This document shows positions 52,767 through 53,084 of a DNA stretch of 53,084 nt, one piece after another. This DNA comes from Sideroxyarcus sp. (lineage in GTDB: Bacteria > Pseudomonadota > Gammaproteobacteria > Burkholderiales > Gallionellaceae), in NCBI GenBank assembly GCA_030652215.1, contig JAUSBC010000063.1, positions 1 through 53,084 of the forward strand. The letters run 5' to 3'. Both the position numbers and the translations under genes were made by a program. Under the pieces are notes generated by a model. The model was not told the DNA's origin. It was given only the letters and a program-made list of their open reading frames with translations, and made no database searches. The stretch's first letter is position 1; each line of letters begins with the position of its first letter.

Positions 52767-53084
52767 CTAGAGTTTTTTGCCCCAGTGCAGCTTTTGCCGC
52801 AGGGTGTCGTAGTAACTGTAGGAGTGCGGATGCAGCAGGGTGATCGGGCGGCTGGCGCGGGTGATCCACACATGGTCGCCGCTCATCAGATCGAAATGAT
52901 GCTGGCCGTCGAAGTGAACGCGCGCATCGTCGGCGTAGGTCAGGTGCAATTCGATCCGCGAATGGCTGCTGACCACGATGGGCCGCGCCGATAGCGTATG
53001 CGGGCAGATCGGCACCAGCGCGACGGCTTCCAGCGTCGGGTGCACGATGGGCCCGCCCGCCGACAGCGCATACGCGGTGGTGCC
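52767..53084 (-). CDS. nadK: NAD kinase, C-terminal part
   Basis: Phosphorylates NAD to NADP. The open frame reaches the window edge at 53084, so the 5' part is missing. The visible portion has GTTAYALSAGGPI followed by HPTLEAVALVPICPHTLSARP, the conserved C-terminal NAD-binding region, and it ends GKKL. Next to a possible groEL scar; nadK often lies near heat-shock genes (grpE, hrcA), but none is visible here. Confidence 0.95.
   Translation of the reverse strand, partial: GTTAYALSAGGPIVHPTLEAVALVPICPHTLSARPIVVSSHSRIELHLTYADDARVHFDGQHHFDLMSGDHVWITRASRPITLLHPHSYSYYDTLRQKLHWGKKL

Noticed and set aside
1..53084. CRISPR arrays, rRNA genes, intact insertion sequences or integrases
   Set aside because: I saw no regularly spaced direct repeats, rRNA sequence, transposase or integrase in the window.

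Overview
The window looks like a chromosomal segment of a neutrophilic iron-oxidising betaproteobacterium, most likely a Gallionellaceae member (Sideroxydans, Gallionella or Ferriphaselus type). This is inferred from three things: a Cyc2-type monoheme porin-cytochrome next to periplasmic c-type cytochromes and a NapC/NirT tetraheme quinol dehydrogenase, the betaproteobacterial gene orders (rpe-gph-trpE, argH/algZR, hemCDXY, hemA-prfA-prmC), and many PAS/GGDEF/EAL proteins. No database search was possible, so the taxon stays tentative.

Layout. 1-9.6 kb: the end of rpe, then gph, trpE, an opposing CBS-PAS-GGDEF-EAL gene that splits the trp genes, trpG, trpD, and a relA that lacks the usual C-terminal ACT/RRM domain. 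9.7-12.5 kb: a PEP-CTERM exported protein, an atypical SDR protein and a 2Fe-2S/FAD reductase. 12.6-18.9 kb, all leftward: an exported protease island. It holds a kexin-like S8 protease lipoprotein followed by a free-standing prodomain-like protein, a clostripain-type C11 protease lipoprotein followed by a small lipoprotein, and a second free-standing prodomain-like lipoprotein followed by a retropepsin-like protein. The S8 and C11 genes, unrelated in their catalytic domains, share a duplicated upstream region and an almost identical lipoprotein signal peptide.

19.1-26.3 kb: the haem biosynthesis operon hemC-hemD-hemX-hemY with divergent ppc. 26.3-31.3 kb, leftward: the electron-transport cluster Cyc2, three diheme cytochromes and NapC/NirT. 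It can be read as a route from extracellular Fe(II) through the outer membrane and periplasm to an oxidase or to the quinone pool. Terminators separate cyc2 from the cytochromes and the cytochromes from napC. 31.3-36.5 kb: four leftward regulators in tight succession (algZ, algR, an OmpR-type regulator and a histidine kinase) and divergent argH.

36.8-46.7 kb: hemA-prfA-prmC, then a leftward set with a CHASE2 class III cyclase, a 1244-residue exported NHL/FN3/transglutaminase/TPR protein and a small exported protein, and tRNA-Phe. 46.9-53.1 kb: a DUF2141 protein, an exported 2H-phosphoesterase-like protein, a groEL 3' remnant, a solute-binding lipoprotein paired with a membrane GGDEF-EAL protein, and the end of nadK. 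A perfect 26-bp direct repeat flanks the remnant and the signalling pair.

The strongest candidates for undescribed biology are the protease/prodomain island with its duplicated leader (12.6-18.9 kb) and the solute-binding protein/GGDEF-EAL pair (48.8-52.3 kb). The Cyc2 cluster is the most important physiologically, although its family is already known.
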